58,293 nt of DNA from an uncultured Prevotella sp. (GTDB lineage Bacteria; Bacteroidota; Bacteroidia; Bacteroidales; Bacteroidaceae). This document shows positions 40,369 through 48,301 of the stretch, piece by piece. Every line of letters starts with the position of its first letter. Position 1 is the first letter of the stretch. The translations under genes and the position numbers were made by a program. The stretch is from positions 1 through 58,293 of the forward strand of contig CALUEX010000015.1 in NCBI GenBank assembly GCA_944319815.1, given 5' to 3'. A model generated the notes under the pieces. The model searched no databases and had not been told where the DNA came from. It saw only the letters and a list, made by a program, of their open reading frames with translations.

Positions 40369-41007
40369 TCAGTGCCTTTCCATTTGTTCGTGGTTCAGGT
40401 CGGCCTTTTTCGCCTGCCTGTTAATCATTATTCCCGGAACTATGAGCAGCGTGACGGCCGACAAGGCAAGGAGCAGTGGCTCGTAACTGCCGGGATACAT
40501 AAGGGCGAAGTTTGCCAAGATGACGTTGCCCCCGATAAAGGCGCCATACGCCTTGTCCTTCATTACATACGCCGTTACCGCCGAGGCGAACATCAGCAGC
40601 AGTATCATTACCGCCGTGATGGGCAGGCGTGAGCCGTAGACTGAGGTGTCATAAGAGAACGCCCCTATGACGGCGGTGCCCACGGCGAGGATGCCGAACA
40701 CTGTCCATACCCAGCTTACTAATTTCCATGCGTATGATGTCGGCCTGCCGGAAGTGCTCCTTCTCTTCTTCATGTATCCATATACGCCCCATCCAACAGC
40801 GCACATTGCAAACCAAAGCAAGTTCCACGACGGCTTGCCGGTCAGCGTCCAGAGCGCGAATATTATTACCCCTATGGCGGCAGTCTGCACTCCCCAAACT
40901 ATCATCGGCGTGCCAGCGTTGCGCTCCACGTCGCGGCGGCCCTGCTCAATGGCCCTGCTTATAATCTCAAGACTGCGCTCGGCAGTCATTATCTCATTGT
41001 CTTCCAT
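40369..41007 (-). CDS. Multi-span membrane protein co-transcribed with regulator
   Basis: A 212-residue protein with a soluble N-terminal helix (MTAERSLEIISRAIEQGRRD) and about six hydrophobic spans (for example MIVWGVQTAAIGVIIFALW, VWTVFGILAVGTAVIGAF, AVMILLLMFASAVTAYVM). No catalytic motif is visible, and I do not recognise a named family. It precedes the winged-helix gene in one operon, a pairing seen for small stress- or lipid-sensing systems, but the signal is unknown. Confidence 0.75.
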   Translation of the reverse strand: MEDNEIMTAERSLEIISRAIEQGRRDVERNAGTPMIVWGVQTAAIGVIIFALWTLTGKPSWNLLWFAMCAVGWGVYGYMKKRRSTSGRPTSYAWKLVSWVWTVFGILAVGTAVIGAFSYDTSVYGSRLPITAVMILLLMFASAVTAYVMKDKAYGAFIGGNVILANFALMYPGSYEPLLLALSAVTLLIVPGIMINRQAKKADLNHEQMERH

Positions 41008-41114
41008 GATTTTGTACTTTGTTTTGTGAGGTTAAACACTGTGTTTCCAATTCACGTCTCCATATCGTTTCTACTGCAGTTGGACGCGATATGGAGTTTC
41101 ATTCGAATGCAATG

Positions 41115-41146
41115 CAAAGATAAATCGGTTTATAGTATAAACCAAA
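41115..41146 (-). promoter_or_regulatory. Promoter with embedded 17-bp palindromic operator
   Basis: Read on the minus strand: TTTG (41146-41143), 20 bases, TATCTTTG (41122-41115), a canonical Bacteroidetes promoter for the membrane protein/regulator operon. GGTTTATAGTATAAACC (41127-41143), a perfect 8-1-8 palindrome, lies between the boxes and touches the -33 box. A protein bound there would block RNA polymerase; the winged-helix protein encoded in this operon is the obvious candidate. Confidence 0.75.
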
Positions 41147-41253
41147 TAAACGTGAATTAAAATGCTTCTAATTACGGTTTATTAACTATATGCTGTGGTC
41201 TTGATGCCTGTTGTGGCATCTGTTGGATAATAAGTAAACAAGGCTTGCTTCCC

Positions 41254-41334
41254 AAAAGGTATCCTTTTACAATGTAAAAGGTGCTCTTTTAGATCGTAAA
41301 AGACGGTCTTTTGCACTGCAAAAGGTCATCTTTT
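41254..41334. repeat. 22-bp-period palindrome array c (4 units)
   Basis: The clearest array: units AAAAGGTATCCTTTT, AAAAGGTGCTCTTTT, AAAAGACGGTCTTTT and AAAAGGTCATCTTTT start at 41254, 41276, 41298 and 41320. The linkers are ACAATGT, AGATCGT and GCACTGC. Arm bases are conserved while the central bases vary, as if pairing is under selection. Confidence 0.88.
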
Positions 41335-41431
41335 GCAAAACGATGTGATTGCTATTGTCTACCGAATAATGTTCAATGCAACGGCATTGAACTGCAAGTT
41401 GCTGTGCCAAAGGCTTTTACGCGACAGTCGT

Positions 41432-41965
41432 TTACTTCCTTCTGCGCCTGCTGACGGCCCTTTGCTCATGCCTGTTTTGCGCCTTTATTTCGTGCGAGGC
41501 ATTGCCGTCGTCGTCGGTTTTCATCCATATTGGGCGGTAGTCGCCGTCGCTTTCGGTCACCTCGAAGTCAAGCTCGGGCAGCTCGTCGTGGTCCTCGATT
41601 TTGAACGGGGCAGTAAGCGGAGCGTTGTATTTCTCCACTTTCACCATCGTGATACCTGCCGAAATCATGCCGATTTGCTTTGCCGCGGCGTAAGAAAGGT
41701 CGATTATGCGCCGGCTGCCGCAGCGGTCAGTCACCTTCACGACGACGCTGCGGTTGTTCTTCAGGTTGGTGACCTTCAGCATGGTGCCCAGCGGATACCT
41801 CTTGTGGGCGCACGTCAGGCTGTCCCGATGGTAGCGCGTGCCGTCGCTCATGCGTCGGCCGTGCATACGGTTAGAATAATAACTGGCCATACCTTTCTCC
41901 TGTGCGGGGAGGAAGGTACAGCCAGTCAGGGTTAAAAGTATTATGAGAAAAAACTTTTGTATCAC
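41432..41965 (-). CDS. RlpA-like double-psi beta-barrel lipoprotein
   Basis: A 177-residue lipoprotein. The signal peptide ends in a LTGC lipobox (Cys16 from the GTG start at 41965). The RlpA-type domain follows: GMASYYSNRMHGRRMSDGTRY-like motif, LTCAHKRYPLGTMLKVTNL, VVVKVTDRCGSRRIIDLSYA. RlpA proteins act on peptidoglycan during septation, some as lytic transglycosylases. The basic/acidic tail has no SPOR domain. A TTG at 41986 would extend the protein into the end of gdhA; GTG at 41965 gives a better signal peptide. Confidence 0.82.
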   Translation of the reverse strand: MIQKFFLIILLTLTGCTFLPAQEKGMASYYSNRMHGRRMSDGTRYHRDSLTCAHKRYPLGTMLKVTNLKNNRSVVVKVTDRCGSRRIIDLSYAAAKQIGMISAGITMVKVEKYNAPLTAPFKIEDHDELPELDFEVTESDGDYRPIWMKTDDDGNASHEIKAQNRHEQRAVSRRRRK

Positions 41966-41978
41966 TCTTCCGTTTTCG

Positions 41979-43316
41979 TTATACAATGCCTTGGGCCATC
42001 ATGGCGTTGGCAACTTTCATGAAGCCGGCGATGTTTGCACCCTTCACGTAGTCAACGTAGTCGTCACTCTCGCGACCGTACTTGACGCACTGCTCGTGGA
42101 TGTTGTGCATAATCTGGTGCAGCTTCTCGTCAACCTCGGCCTCGCTCCAGCTCAGGCGGATAGAGTTCTGGGTCATCTCAAGACCGGAAGTGGCTACGCC
42201 ACCTGCGTTGACAGCCTTGCCCGGGGCGAAGAGCTGCTTGGCAGCCATGAACTTCTGAACGGCCTCCTCGGTGCATCCCATGTTTGAAACCTCGGCAATG
42301 CAAATCGGCTTGTTGGCCAAGAGCATATCGGCATCCTCGCCGCTGACCTCGTTCTGCGTTGCGCAAGGCAGGGCGATGTCACACTTAACTTCCCATGGCT
42401 TCTTGCCTGCGACGAACTTAGAGCCGGGGAACTTGTCTGCGTAAGGAGCGCAAACGTCGTTGCCGCTGGCGCGGAGCTCGAGCATATAGTCGATTTTCTC
42501 GCCGCTGATGCCTTCGGGGTCATAGATGTAGCCGTCAGGACCTGATATGGTGATGACCTTTGCGCCCAACTGGGTAGCCTTCGTTGCAGCACCCCAAGCC
42601 ACGTTGCCGAAGCCGCTGATTGCCACGGTCTTGCCCTTGATGTCATGTCCGTGGGTCTGGAGCATCTGGTTAACGAAGTAAAGAGCGCCGAAGCCTGTAG
42701 CCTCAGGACGTATCTTAGAGCCGCCCCATTCGATGCCCTTGCCTGTGAGCACGCCCTGGAACTGGTGGGTGAGCTTCTTGTACATACCGAAGAGGTAACC
42801 GATTTCGCGTGCGCCTACGCCTATGTCTCCTGCGGGAACATCCTCGTCAGGACCGATGTGGCGGTAAAGTTCCGTCATGAAGGCCTGGCAGAAACGCATA
42901 ACCTCAGCATCGCTGCGACCGCGCAGAGAGAAGTCAGAGCCGCCCTTGCCGCCGCCCATAGGCAGGGTGGTGAGCGCGTTCTTGAACGTCTGCTCGAAAC
43001 CGAGGAACTTCAATATAGAGAGGTTTACCGACGGGTGGAAGCGCAAACCGCCCTTGTATGGGCCGATGGCGCTGTTGAACTGAACTCGGTAGCCAAGGTT
43101 TACGTGAACTTCGCCCTTGTCGTCAACCCAAGGCACGCGGAACGTAACAACGCGCTCCGGCTCAACGAGACGTTCAATAAGTTTTGCCTTTTCAAATTCA
43201 GGATGCTGGTTGTAAACATCCTTGATTGAAAGCAGCACCTCCCTTACGGCCTGCAAGTACTCTAATTCACCTGGATGCTTCTGCTCCAGTTCTTGCATGA
43301 TTTTTTCGACTTCCAT
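41979..43316 (-). CDS. gdhA: NADP-type glutamate dehydrogenase
   Basis: A 445-residue enzyme that makes glutamate from 2-oxoglutarate and ammonia. The catalytic Lys is in LPMGGGKGGSDFSLRGRSD (about 119-137); VPAGDIGVGAREIGYLFGMY and the nucleotide-binding VAISGFGNVAWGAATKA (about 237-253) are typical of the hexameric bacterial type. Cofactor preference is inferred from family resemblance. It has its own strong promoter and is followed closely by the RlpA-like gene, 13 bases from its GTG start. Confidence 0.94.
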   Translation of the reverse strand: MEVEKIMQELEQKHPGELEYLQAVREVLLSIKDVYNQHPEFEKAKLIERLVEPERVVTFRVPWVDDKGEVHVNLGYRVQFNSAIGPYKGGLRFHPSVNLSILKFLGFEQTFKNALTTLPMGGGKGGSDFSLRGRSDAEVMRFCQAFMTELYRHIGPDEDVPAGDIGVGAREIGYLFGMYKKLTHQFQGVLTGKGIEWGGSKIRPEATGFGALYFVNQMLQTHGHDIKGKTVAISGFGNVAWGAATKATQLGAKVITISGPDGYIYDPEGISGEKIDYMLELRASGNDVCAPYADKFPGSKFVAGKKPWEVKCDIALPCATQNEVSGEDADMLLANKPICIAEVSNMGCTEEAVQKFMAAKQLFAPGKAVNAGGVATSGLEMTQNSIRLSWSEAEVDEKLHQIMHNIHEQCVKYGRESDDYVDYVKGANIAGFMKVANAMMAQGIV

Positions 43317-43360
43317 AGTATAAGTTTTTGTTAAACTAACATTGTGTCATTACAACGGTG

Positions 43361-43391
43361 CAAATATAGGGCTTTATCGCGTAACGCCAAA
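43361..43391 (-). promoter_or_regulatory. Promoter of gdhA
   Basis: On the minus strand TTTG (43391-43388), 19 bases, TATATTTG (43368-43361): both boxes and spacing match the Bacteroidetes consensus. The leader is about 40 bases. Confidence 0.8.
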
Positions 43392-43563
43392 GGAAAACGC
43401 CGATTATTTGCCCTGCGCCGCTTGCTTTTTGTAATTTTTCACAGTTGAGGAATGCCTCCGCTCGTTGTGTGCGCAAACGCTCAACCCGCAATAGCTTACC
43501 GCCTTGCCCGACGTAGCTCCGCGCGTGGCCGCTTGCCTTACAGTATGCCGCCACTTGTTTCGT

Positions 43564-43644
43564 GAAAGGATGCCTTTTGCCTTGCAAAAGGGCACGAATG
43601 GCAGCCTAAAATGTGGCATATTACATTGTAAGTAAACGTGCCTT
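43564..43644. repeat. 22-bp-period palindrome array d (4 units, decayed)
   Basis: Units start at 43564, 43586, 43608 and 43630, 22 apart: GAAAGGATGCCTTTT, AAAAGGGCACGAATG, AAAATGTGGCATATT and AAGTAAACGTGCCTT. The linkers are GCCTTGC, GCAGCCT and ACATTGT. The period is perfectly kept although the units have drifted. Confidence 0.78.
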
Positions 43645-43842
43645 ATTTTGCGATATGTCATTTAATGTGGCGTGGTAAAAGATGTATTGCGTAAGCAAAC
43701 CGAGCCCTTTCGCTTACGGATTTTCTGACATCGCGTTTCCCTCCTTCCCCGTTGATTGCCCATATACCGTAAGTTTGCATCCCCTTTCGGCCACAAGCCC
43801 CTGTTGTCAGGCCCGGTTAAGATGCGCATCGGCAAGTAGTCG

Positions 43843-44170
43843 CTCCTTAATATTAACGTTAGCTCGGTATAGGCAACCGGCCTTTTCCGTGCCATGTTTT
43901 TTGCCCTACGGTATAATGTTTGCGCCGACCATGCGATAAAATATCGGCTCCCCATTCATTCTAATCGATGTCACCCTACCCCGTGGATGACAACATGGCT
44001 AAGGTGAATGCCGTGCTTTGTCGGCTTTTACGGGACTTAAGTTTGGGGCTCCGGCATTGCTTACACCGAACTGACGTATTAATACAGCAAAAATCATGTC
44101 CAGCCTTGGCTATGGTAAGTTTCTTATATTCATGAGGCATTAAACTTATGCCGAAGTTACGGCGTTAAAT
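43843..44170. repeat. Dispersed ~300-bp element, copy B
   Basis: It aligns with 29150-29470. The left motif TTAACGTTAGCTCGGTATAG (43853-43872) reappears inverted near 44059-44080 and 44143-44165. The block CGGTATAATGTTTGCGCCGA (43909-43928) differs by one base from copy A. Internal spacings are similar but not identical (205 against 216, 84 against 64), as expected for diverged copies. Confidence 0.65.
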
Positions 44171-44196
44171 TTAAGGAAATATATTGGAGCTTTGTC

Positions 44197-44227
44197 TTGA
44201 CAATAAGGAACCTTTTTCCTATCTTTG
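44197..44227 (+). promoter_or_regulatory. Promoter of the macro-like/HD operon
   Basis: TTG (44197-44199), 20 bases, TATCTTTG (44220-44227). The leader to the ATG at 44328 is about 95 bases. Confidence 0.65.
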
Positions 44228-44327
44228 CAGAATGAAGGGGGAAATTGGGAAATGGTTTTAGGCAGAGTTGGGTATATGGCTATTGTCGTGCCGTTTGCCT
44301 CGCCTGTAACATTATAATTTAATAGCA

Positions 44328-44750
44328 ATGGAAAACAATAATACTATGAGGTGTGGAATAACCCCGGCATACATAAATGAGTTGAAAGACAACGAGGTTT
44401 TTGTCTTTGGCAGCAACTTGCGGGGAATGCACGGTGGCGGCGCGGCAAGGGTCGCAAGGCTGAAGTTCGGCGCGGTGATGGGGCAGGGCGTGGGGCTTCA
44501 GGGACGTTCTTATGCCATACCGACGATGCAGGGAGGCGTGGAGACGATACGACCATACACAGACGAGTTCATTGCGTTTGCAAAGGCGCATCCTGACTTG
44601 CATTTCTTGGTGACGAGGATAGGTTGCGGAATAGCCGGGTTCAGCGATGAAGAAATAGCTCCCCTGTTTCGTGAAGCCTTGGGCTTGGCAAACGTCAGCT
44701 TGCCGAAAGAGTTTATCGATGTGTTGGCAAATGCGGGGACAGACAAATAA
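44328..44750 (+). CDS. Macro-domain-like protein (A1S_2505-like)
   Basis: A 140-residue soluble protein. VFVFGSNLRGMHGGGAARVA (about 24-43) and the GVGLQGRSYAIPTMQGGVET segment (about 54-73) resemble the small macro-domain-like family known mostly from phages (A1S_2505 type), and TRIGCGIAGFSDEEIAPLF (about 95-113) continues the fold. Macro folds bind ADP-ribose or related nucleotides, and no enzymatic activity can be claimed here. It is followed after 13 bases by an HD-domain gene. Its own promoter lies upstream. Confidence 0.75.
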   Translation: MENNNTMRCGITPAYINELKDNEVFVFGSNLRGMHGGGAARVARLKFGAVMGQGVGLQGRSYAIPTMQGGVETIRPYTDEFIAFAKAHPDLHFLVTRIGCGIAGFSDEEIAPLFREALGLANVSLPKEFIDVLANAGTDK

Positions 44751-44763
44751 AAAAGGTAAAGAA

Positions 44764-45399
44764 ATGGCAGACAATAAGAGCAACACCGAGGTGAAAGAGG
44801 AAATAATAGAGCTGTTGAATTCAACAGGGCGTGACGGCATTGACGACACCATAGCGTTCCTTGAGGAGTCGGGCTTCTTCACGGCGCCGGCCTCGGCATC
44901 TAAACACCTGTGTGTGGAGGGCGGACTGGCGCGCCACTCGCTCAACACGTGCCGCGCCGCACTGCTGCTTTGGGAGCACTTGGCCGAGATAGAGCCGACG
45001 CTCCACAACGAGGTGAAACGCGAAAGCGTGATAATAGCCAGCTTGCTGCACGACGTATGCAAGGCCGACATATACCGCCGCTCGGTGAAGCGGCGCAAGG
45101 TGATGGGCTTGTGGGAAGAGAGCGAGGGCTACAAGGTAAGCTACAAGAACTTCCCGATGGGGCACGGCGAGAAGTCGGTGATACTGCTGCTATGCGCCGG
45201 ATTGGATATGTATGACGACGAGATGTTGGCAATACGATGGCACATGGGCGCATGGGGACTGAACCTTAACAGCATTGAAGACACCAAAAGCTACGACACG
45301 GCCAACAAGAGCTATCCGTTAGTGAACATCATACAGTGCGCCGACACGATAGCCGCCAACATCATGGAGCGAACGGGCGCAGAGCTTGACGATTATTGA
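44764..45399 (+). CDS. HD-domain phosphohydrolase-like protein
   Basis: A 211-residue protein. The HD-type metal ligands are suggested by GGLARHSLNTC (about 57-67), ASLLHDVCKAD (HD pair, about 96-106), PMGHGEKSV and RWHMGAWG. Such proteins often hydrolyse nucleotides or phosphomonoesters, with the substrate unknown here. I start at 44764 (MADNKSN), 13 bases after the macro-like gene, with AAAGGTAAAGAA as a plausible ribosome site. A strong hairpin terminator follows directly. Confidence 0.82.
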   Translation: MADNKSNTEVKEEIIELLNSTGRDGIDDTIAFLEESGFFTAPASASKHLCVEGGLARHSLNTCRAALLLWEHLAEIEPTLHNEVKRESVIIASLLHDVCKADIYRRSVKRRKVMGLWEESEGYKVSYKNFPMGHGEKSVILLLCAGLDMYDDEMLAIRWHMGAWGLNLNSIEDTKSYDTANKSYPLVNIIQCADTIAANIMERTGAELDDY

Positions 45400-45402
45400 C
45401 AC

Positions 45403-45446
45403 ACAAAAGAAGCCTTGCAATCATGCGACTGCAAGGCTTCTTTTGT
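45403..45446. terminator. Bidirectional terminator between HD gene and tRNA-Met
   Basis: Perfect 17-bp arms ACAAAAGAAGCCTTGCA (45403-45419) and its complement (45430-45446) around a 10-base loop, with T runs on both strands. It ends the HD operon on the plus strand and the tRNA transcript on the minus strand. Its outermost base coincides with the last base of the tRNA. Confidence 0.85.
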
Positions 45447-45519
45447 AGCGGGGGTGGGACCCGAACCCACGACCTCCGGATTATGAATCCGACGCTCTAA
45501 CCAGCTGAGCTATCCCGCC
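45446..45519 (-). tRNA. tRNA-Met (anticodon CAT)
   Basis: A 74-base cloverleaf: acceptor GGCGGGA, D-arm GCTC...GAGC, anticodon arm TCGGA-TTCATAA-TCCGG with CAT, T-arm GTGGG-TTCGGGT-CCCAC. CCA is not encoded (A73 is followed by CAA). It looks like an elongator tRNA-Met; a lysidine-modified Ile2 tRNA would share the anticodon, but the overall sequence favours Met. The acceptor has a G1-U72 pair and an A7-C66 mismatch. Confidence 0.92.
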
Positions 45520-45541
45520 ATTATGTGTTGTTTTGCGGGTG

Positions 45542-45572
45542 CAAAGGTAATACAATTTATTTACATACCAAA
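45542..45572 (-). promoter_or_regulatory. Promoter of tRNA-Met
   Basis: On the minus strand TTTG (45572-45569), 19 bases, TACCTTTG (45549-45542). This canonical promoter lies about 22 bases before the tRNA 5' end and is back to back with the promoter of the START-like gene. Confidence 0.75.
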
Positions 45573-45586
45573 AAATATTGCGGTTT

Positions 45587-45620
45587 TTTGTGGCTTTGTT
45601 GTGCAAAATTACTATTTTTG
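45587..45620 (+). promoter_or_regulatory. Promoter of the START-like gene
   Basis: TTTG (45587-45590), 22 bases, TATTTTTG (45613-45620); the spacing is slightly long. The ATG lies 26 bases downstream. Confidence 0.55.
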
Positions 45621-45646
45621 TGCCTGAATTCATAATGCCATGCACT

Positions 45647-46045
45647 ATGACAGATAACAAAATCAGTATTGAGCGCGAGTTGCACTCTAAGTCTGCCAAG
45701 ATAATATGGGCGTTGATGAGCACTCCTGAGGGGCTATCCAAATGGTTTGCTGACGACGTGAAGCGCGAGGGCGACTTGTTTGTCTTTACATGGGGAAACT
45801 CTTGGAGTAGCCACGAGACGAGGACGGCCTCCATGCTTGAGAGGAAAGAGCAGGAGTATATCCGCCTGAGGTGGAGCGAGGAGGAATACGCGGATACCTA
45901 CTTTGAATTGCGGATAGCCAAGAGTGACATAACGGGCGACTATATATTGATGATAACCGACTTTGCCCCGGACGGTGACACGGACTCGCTCGAAGACCTA
46001 TGGGACGCTAATATGGATACGCTGCACCGCTCGACGGGACTTTAG
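45647..46045 (+). CDS. START-like/AHSA1-type domain protein
   Basis: A 132-residue single-domain protein. SAKIIWALMSTPEGLSKWFA (about 16-35) is the typical N-terminal helix-grip signature of SRPBCC/AHSA1-like proteins, followed by strands such as FVFTWGNSWSSHETRTASML and YIRLRWSEEEYADTYFEL. Small Bacteroidetes START-like proteins of this type have no known ligand. The start at 45647 lies just after the predicted transcript start; an ATG at 45635 is also possible. Single gene. Confidence 0.82.
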   Translation: MTDNKISIERELHSKSAKIIWALMSTPEGLSKWFADDVKREGDLFVFTWGNSWSSHETRTASMLERKEQEYIRLRWSEEEYADTYFELRIAKSDITGDYILMITDFAPDGDTDSLEDLWDANMDTLHRSTGL

Positions 46046-46329
46046 ATGAATGTCCGTAAGGCTTCCATTCATCAGTAGTTAAAGAAGTTAAAGTAGTTAT
46101 CGCTCACTACGTTCGCTAAGGAGTTAAAGACAATAGCCTCGTAGGTGATTTCACCTCCCCTCCCCTTGGGGAGGTCGGGAGGGGGCTGGTTTACCTTCCT
46201 ACTTTTTTATCTTTAATGTTTTTGCCTTCTCCCTTTTCGTTTTTTCACCTTTATATATATTGTTTTCTGATATTTTATGCTAATTTTGCAAGCTGATAAG
46301 TATATAACGCTACTTGTCGCCGACAAGCG
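46046..46329. other. Repeat-rich gap before the LptF/LptG-type gene
   Basis: It contains a GTAGTTAAAGAAGTTAAAG-type repeat arm (46074-46130, with no partner arm found nearby), then a GC-rich hairpin CCCTCCCCTTGGGGAGG with GGGAGGGGGCTGG (about 46155-46190) like that near 40.0 kb. TAATTTTG (46281-46288), with a TTG 18 bases upstream, is the promoter of the permease gene. Confidence 0.55.
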
Positions 46330-48261
46330 ATGTTTAGAATAAAGAAGTTAGACAAGTTCATAGCCCGTCAGTTCGGGTTGCTTTTTGTGGGCACGTTCTT
46401 TATCTGTCAGTTCATCTTGATGATGCAGTTCCTGTGGAAGTACGTCGATGAGCTGATAGGCAAGGGCTTGTCGATGGACGTTTTGGCGCAGTTTTTCTGG
46501 TATATGGGCCTGATGCTCGTGCCGCAGGCGTTGCCGCTGGCCATACTGTTGTCGTCGCTCATCACCTTCGGCAACCTTGGCGAGAGCAGTGAGCTGACGG
46601 CCATCAAGGCTGCCGGCATATCGCTGATGCAGGCCTTCAGGTCGCTTATTGTGATAGTGGTGCTCATATCGTGCTGCTCGTTCTACTTCCAGAACGTTAT
46701 AGGCCCTAACGCCAACCTGTCGTTCTCACGGTTGTTGCTCTCAATGAAACAAAAGAGCCCGGAGCTTGAAATCCCCGAAGGCGTGTTCTACGACGGCATA
46801 CCGCAGTGTAACCTGTACGTGCAGAAGAAAGACCTCACCACGGGTATGCTCTACGGCATGATGATTTACAAGATGACCGACAGCTATGAGGATGCGGCAA
46901 TAATACTGGCAGACTCGGGTATGCTGCAGTCTACCGCCGAGAAGAAGCACCTGCTGCTGACGATGTACAGCGGCGAGTGGTTCGAGAACATGAAGTCGCA
47001 GCAGATGATGCGCAACACAGGCGTGCCCTACCGCAGGGAAACGTTCGTGAAAAAGACGATATTGCTTGAGTTCGACTCCGACTTCAACGTGGCCGACGCC
47101 AGTGCGCTGTCAAATAACGCCAAGGCCAAGAGCGTTAGGAGGATAAACCTCGACATTGACTCGCTAAACCATGTTTACGACAGCATAGGCCGCGTGTTCT
47201 ACAAGGATGCGCGCGCTAATTATTATTCCTCGCCGCAAGTGGCTAAGGCAGACTCGTTGAGGGCCGTGAAGATGGCTTCGACGAGGACATTCAGTTTCGA
47301 CTCTATTTACGGCCGCCTCTCGGCCGACAAGAAGCTGGCGGCTGTTGACGGGGCCATGGGGAGGGTCAGGACTGAAATGAACGACCTGGACTTCAAGGGA
47401 ATGCTCACGGCTGACGGCGACAGGCTGATAAGGGAACACCGCATAGAGGCCATAGCAAAGTTCTCGGTTGCCTTGCAGTGCATCCTGTTCTTCTTCATAG
47501 GTGCGCCCCTCGGTGCTATTATCCGCAAGGGCGGCCTTGGCGTGCCGGTAATCATATCCGTGCTGGTGTTCATCGTCTTCTTCATTTTCGACAATTCGGG
47601 CTATCGTATGGCGAGGATAGGCGAGTGGTCTATATGGTTCGGAAAGACCATAGCCCTCGTGGTGCTGACCCCGCTTGCCGTCTTCTTCACTTACAAGGCT
47701 AACAATGACTCCGTGGTGTTCAACGTCGATTTCTACCGCAACCTGTTCATGCGTATGTTCGGTTTGCGTATGGCGCGCGGTGTCTACATGAAGGAAGTCA
47801 TAATAGAAACGCCCGACTACAGGGCCGATGCCGACGAGCTGGGCAAGATAAGTGCCGAGATACGCAGCTATGCCCACGAGCACAACCTGCTGATGGCCCC
47901 CAACGTCATAAGCGTGTTCTTCAAGTACACGCCCGACCATGTGATTGAGGATATAAGCGAAAGGCTCGAGGCCGTGATAGAAGACCTGTCGAACACTCGG
48001 GACAAAAAAATACTGACGTTGTTGAACGACTACCCATATATGGCTGTGAAAGCCCATACACGTCCGTTCGAGCGGAAATGGCTTAACGTGGCATCGGCCA
48101 TTATAGTGCCTGTCGGCCTGTTCCTGTATTTCAGGATGTGGAGGTTCAGGTTGAGGCTGATGCGCGACTTGAGGGCCGTGAAGCACACCAACGACGAGGT
48201 GGTGGAACGCATAGGAGAGATGGAACGCCTGAAGGCTGGGCAAGGAAAAGTGCAAGCCTGA
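46330..48261 (+). CDS. LptF/LptG (YjgP/YjgQ) family permease
   Basis: A 643-residue inner-membrane protein of the LPS transport permease family, which moves lipopolysaccharide from the inner membrane with LptBC. Spans at the N-terminus ([40 protein letters not shown]), a large periplasmic beta region (about 125-360), and spans at 370-465 ([20 protein letters not shown]) are visible. It is longer than E. coli LptF because of a C-terminal cytoplasmic extension with one more hydrophobic segment ([17 protein letters not shown], about 590-606). A 490-residue antisense frame here is a shadow. Confidence 0.9.
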   Translation: MFRIKKLDKFIARQFGLLFVGTFFICQFILMMQFLWKYVDELIGKGLSMDVLAQFFWYMGLMLVPQALPLAILLSSLITFGNLGESSELTAIKAAGISLMQAFRSLIVIVVLISCCSFYFQNVIGPNANLSFSRLLLSMKQKSPELEIPEGVFYDGIPQCNLYVQKKDLTTGMLYGMMIYKMTDSYEDAAIILADSGMLQSTAEKKHLLLTMYSGEWFENMKSQQMMRNTGVPYRRETFVKKTILLEFDSDFNVADASALSNNAKAKSVRRINLDIDSLNHVYDSIGRVFYKDARANYYSSPQVAKADSLRAVKMASTRTFSFDSIYGRLSADKKLAAVDGAMGRVRTEMNDLDFKGMLTADGDRLIREHRIEAIAKFSVALQCILFFFIGAPLGAIIRKGGLGVPVIISVLVFIVFFIFDNSGYRMARIGEWSIWFGKTIALVVLTPLAVFFTYKANNDSVVFNVDFYRNLFMRMFGLRMARGVYMKEVIIETPDYRADADELGKISAEIRSYAHEHNLLMAPNVISVFFKYTPDHVIEDISERLEAVIEDLSNTRDKKILTLLNDYPYMAVKAHTRPFERKWLNVASAIIVPVGLFLYFRMWRFRLRLMRDLRAVKHTNDEVVERIGEMERLKAGQGKVQA

Positions 48262-48301
48262 AACAGGTCGTGTGAATATAATAATAAAAGGTATAAGGAA
48301 T

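Larger units (their letters stand above)
41008..41431. other. Intergenic region: leader hairpin, promoter/operator and repeat array
   Basis: It separates the rlpA-like gene and the membrane-protein/regulator operon, both on the minus strand. Near the operon lies a leader hairpin (CTCCATATCG 41058-41067 with CGATATGGAG 41087-41096). Then come promoter and palindrome (41115-41146), a possible extra half-site (GGTTTATTAAC near 41176) and the four-unit palindrome array (41254-41334). No gene is seen. Confidence 0.6.
43392..44190. other. Gene-free stretch dominated by repeats
   Basis: It separates the divergent gdhA and macro-like genes (1011 bases including promoters). Contents in order: palindrome array d (43564-43644), an unassigned stretch (43650-43840), and dispersed element copy B (43843-44170). 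Short frames on either strand lack gene features. Confidence 0.55.

Noticed and set aside
41254-41334. CRISPR array interpretation of the 22-bp-period repeats
   Set aside because: Linkers are only 7 bases and similar to each other, units are palindromes with variable centres, and no cas genes are present.
43662-43955. 97-residue minus-strand frame between gdhA and the macro-like gene
   Set aside because: It overlaps the dispersed non-coding element, and the corresponding part of the other copy does not keep the frame.
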